Positions 62,099 to 64,000 of a stretch of 64,000 nt of DNA are shown here, in pieces. The stretch covers positions 1 to 64,000 of the forward strand of contig NZ_FNHV01000006.1 of NCBI RefSeq assembly GCF_900103585.1. Direction: 5' to 3'. How positions within the stretch are numbered: position 1 is the stretch's first letter; the number at the start of each line of letters is the position of its first letter. Both the position numbers and the translations under genes were made by a program. The DNA comes from Streptomyces sp. cf386 (GTDB taxonomy: Bacteria > Actinomycetota > Actinomycetes > Streptomycetales > Streptomycetaceae). The notes below the pieces were generated by a model. The model searched no databases. It was not told the origin of the DNA and worked only from the letters and a program-made list of their open reading frames with translations.

Positions 62099-62559
62099 GA
62101 GAGAACCCCCGGCCGTTCGGGCTGCCCGCCCTCCCCCTGGACGAGCGGGTACGCCTGGAGGTCGTCGCTGATCTCCGGGGCCTCGGTGTCGACGTGGCCG
62201 AGCTTCGGGTTCGGTGCGAGGGGGCTCAGATGGAAGACCATCCGGGCTTCCTCGTCACCGACGTTGCGGAAGCGGTGGCGCATGTCGATGGGGATCATCA
62301 GGCCCTGGTCGGAGCGGAGGGAAAACGTTTCTCCATCCAGGTCGACCTCCAGCCTGCCCTCGACGCAGTACACGAACTCCTCGGAGTACGGGTGGTAGTG
62401 CTCGCTGATGCGTTCGCCGGGCCGGATGATGGCCAGGCCCATGAACCCGCTGGTAGAGCCCACCGTGACAGGGGTGAGCAGCGTGCGCAGGTCCCCGCCG
62501 CGCTTGCGGTTGGGCTCGATGTCTTTGATGTCCACGACGCGCGGGCGCATCTTCTCCAT
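62095..62559 (-). CDS. Cupin-domain polyketide protein (WhiE ORFII-like)
   Basis: 154 residues. Cupin motif with metal-ligating 'EHYHPYSEEFVYCVEG' and second part 'HRFRNVGDEEARMVFHLSPL'. WhiE ORFII-type cupins belong to spore-pigment PKS clusters; exact function (cyclisation or oxygenation) is unclear. It overlaps KS-alpha by four bases. Confidence 0.92.
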   Translation of the reverse strand: MEKMRPRVVDIKDIEPNRKRGGDLRTLLTPVTVGSTSGFMGLAIIRPGERISEHYHPYSEEFVYCVEGRLEVDLDGETFSLRSDQGLMIPIDMRHRFRNVGDEEARMVFHLSPLAPNPKLGHVDTEAPEISDDLQAYPLVQGEGGQPERPGVLS

Positions 62560-62629
62560 GGTCTGTCTCCAGGTCGGTCGATGGGGTGTTGGTCCCTTGG
62601 GGCCCGGTCCGCCGGACAGGCCCCGGCGG

Positions 62630-63739
62630 TCAGGACTGCGCAGCCCTGCGGTCGGTGATCAGGCTCATGTCGCTGTGCGTCAGGAGGCGGGTCGCCTCCC
62701 GCTCGCCGGTGAACGGTCCCGCCACGCCGAGTGCGGCACCGTCCAGCAGACGGGCCAGCACGGCGGGCTTCCTCGGGCCATGGATGCCGAGCGCCATGAC
62801 CGGGTCGGTCTCCGGATCACCCCGTACGTCGATGAGACGGACGACGATGTCCTCGCGCTGGAAGACGGTGCTGCGGTGCACGGGGCTCGCCGGGTCGGCG
62901 GCCGCGGACTCGTCCTGCTTGGAGAGCAGCCGGGCCAGTGCCATGCCACAGCCGGGACGGGCCGGGTAGTACAGGGCGCGGCGCGTGATGTCGTCCGGTT
63001 CCGGGCCCCCGCGTGCCACATGGTGGACGGGCGGCATCGCGGCGCGGGCGAAGAAGGCCCGCGCGGACTCGGGGTCGGACAGATCCCGGTGCTGCTCCAG
63101 ATGCGGGTTGAGGGCCTCCTCGACGGCCCGAACCTCGGGCTGGCGCGAGACATGGCGCAGGGCCGCCATCAGGTCACCCTCCACCTCGACGGTGCGGACG
63201 ACCCGGTTGCCGTGCATGAACAGGGTGGTCCGGCGCAGCCGCGTGGAGTCGTCGACGCGGGCCTGGGGCGGCGCGTATCCGGCAAGGATCTCCGCGACCT
63301 TGGACTCGGAGCCGGGCTTGACGGTGAAGGTCAGGGCATGACGCGTGACCCCGTCGCCGACCCGGACGTCCGCCTGGAGTCCGCCCAGGCCCGGGCGGGC
63401 ACCGCCGGTCTCGCGGACGATGCCGTAGCGCATCGAGCGCAGGTCACGGACGCAGTTCTGCAGGGGCCTGACCGTCTCGAAGTGCTCTTCACTGCTCATC
63501 CAGGCGAGGTACGGCGGGGCGCTCGCCCATTCGCTCGTGATGAGCCACTGGGACGGGTTCTCCAGGGATTGGCACAACTGGTCACCGAGGTGACCGGGGA
63601 CCGACGCGACGCGGTCACGCATCTGCTCGTAGGCGTCGAGGAACTCTTGCTGGGCGCCTTCATGGAGATCGACGAGCAGGGTGACGCGCATCCTGGAGCC
63701 GTCGAACGCCGACTGGGATGTGTAGGGCGAAGTGGTCAT
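62630..63739 (-). CDS. SchA/CurD-family protein with an N-terminal ABM-like domain (WhiE ORFI-like)
   Basis: 369 residues. Residues ~15-100 resemble the small ABM protein at 54048 ('PGHLGDQLCQSLENPSQWL'). The rest is the SchA/CurD domain ('ALTFTVKPGSESKVAEILAG', 'LFMHGNRVVRTVEVEGDL', 'ALYYPARPGCGMALARLLS'). It is the first gene of the minus-strand operon and typical of spore-pigment clusters. ATG 63739 follows AAGGAAGGG. Its promoter should lie in 63740-64000. Confidence 0.9.
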   Translation of the reverse strand: MTTSPYTSQSAFDGSRMRVTLLVDLHEGAQQEFLDAYEQMRDRVASVPGHLGDQLCQSLENPSQWLITSEWASAPPYLAWMSSEEHFETVRPLQNCVRDLRSMRYGIVRETGGARPGLGGLQADVRVGDGVTRHALTFTVKPGSESKVAEILAGYAPPQARVDDSTRLRRTTLFMHGNRVVRTVEVEGDLMAALRHVSRQPEVRAVEEALNPHLEQHRDLSDPESARAFFARAAMPPVHHVARGGPEPDDITRRALYYPARPGCGMALARLLSKQDESAAADPASPVHRSTVFQREDIVVRLIDVRGDPETDPVMALGIHGPRKPAVLARLLDGAALGVAGPFTGEREATRLLTHSDMSLITDRRAAQS

Positions 63740-64000
63740 CCGGCAGACCCTTCCTTCGCGGGAGCAAGCGGCGGCCGTCCCTGTTCACCTGCGCGAACGC
63801 GGGTTTCGGCCCTGAGCCTTCATCGTGGGTCAGGCCCAGGGGGTCCGCGAGCCACGGGGGCCAATTGAGGGAACTGGCGGCCGGGCACGCCGGAATGCGG
63901 GTACGCGAACGGCTACTTGACTCACCCTCGGAATGCGTCCACGTACCGAGACGCGGCCGAGGAGCAGACGGAAGTGCCCCTTCGGCAGCCGGAGTTGGGG
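63740..64000. other. Upstream region of the polyketide operon
   Basis: 260 bases to the window edge without a convincing gene. It should contain the operon promoter, but I could not pick a clear -10/-35 on the minus strand. A gene beyond the edge on the plus strand may share it. Confidence 0.5.

Overview
The window is a very GC-rich actinobacterial chromosome segment, almost certainly Streptomyces. The evidence is the third-position G/C bias, frequent GTG starts, leaderless-looking promoters, a TreS-maltokinase-GlgB alpha-glucan operon, sugar ABC operons lacking their own ATPase, a DUF6230/DUF6114 cluster, isobutyryl-CoA mutase and a whiE-type spore-pigment cluster. From memory, the order of most housekeeping genes resembles the S. 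coelicolor region around SCO5413-SCO5442. The whiE-type genes sit elsewhere in that genome, so their position here would be a rearrangement or transfer. I could not check this against a database. I see no rRNA, tRNA, CRISPR array, transposase or integrase.

Layout. 1-5.8 kb: alpha-glucan operon (treS partial, maltokinase, glgB with a histone-H1-like tail), closed by a perfect 48-bp palindrome. 5.8-13.9 kb: HelD/HelR-type helicase, a MerR-thioredoxin pair, an Lrp regulator, an epimerase, an aldo/keto reductase, an AAA ATPase and two small membrane/secreted proteins. 14.2-18.6 kb: C4-dicarboxylate symporter divergent from a DcuS/DcuR-like two-component system. 18.6-30.3 kb: accessory island of three paralogous STAND (NB-ARC/TPR) ATPases, one split out of frame from a nucleoside-phosphorylase-like effector gene. 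The island also holds a small membrane protein, a sugar ABC operon and the relic C-terminus of a fourth STAND gene. 30.6-39 kb: XRE regulator, DUF3500 lipoprotein, then a central-carbon block of pfkA, pta-ackA and pyk. 39-45 kb: a 1474-residue HINT-containing polymorphic toxin with an overlapping probable immunity gene, and an FG-GAP secreted protein. 45-48 kb: DUF6230-DUF6114-Ser/Glu-rich protein operon. 48.6-54 kb: YbbN-like thioredoxin/TPR protein, TetR, orphan CdiI-like immunity protein, isobutyryl-CoA mutase large subunit, DUF3817 and MarR. 54-63.7 kb: whiE-type type II polyketide cluster with SchA/CurD protein, cupin, KS-alpha, KS-beta, ACP, aromatase, cyclase, FAD hydroxylase, amidohydrolase, P450 and ABM monooxygenase.

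How the genes work together. TreS, maltokinase and GlgB act in one pathway that turns trehalose/maltose into branched alpha-glucan. PfkA, Pyk, Pta and AckA link glycolysis to acetate overflow. The type II PKS genes are stacked in a translationally coupled minus-strand operon that would make and cyclise one polyaromatic chain, later oxidised by the FAD enzyme and perhaps the P450. The STAND island and the toxin/immunity genes are conflict modules: the first probably intracellular (antiphage-like), the second interbacterial.

Most interesting. (1) The nucleosidase-like gene (21575-22447) and the STAND gene that follows it look like one effector-ATPase protein divided by a +1 frame change. The STAND frame has no ATG, GTG or TTG before its P-loop. 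(2) The HINT toxin carries a 134-residue C-terminal domain I do not recognise. (3) The whiE-type cluster has unusual active-site residues in its KS-beta (Glu) and P450 (no I-helix acid).
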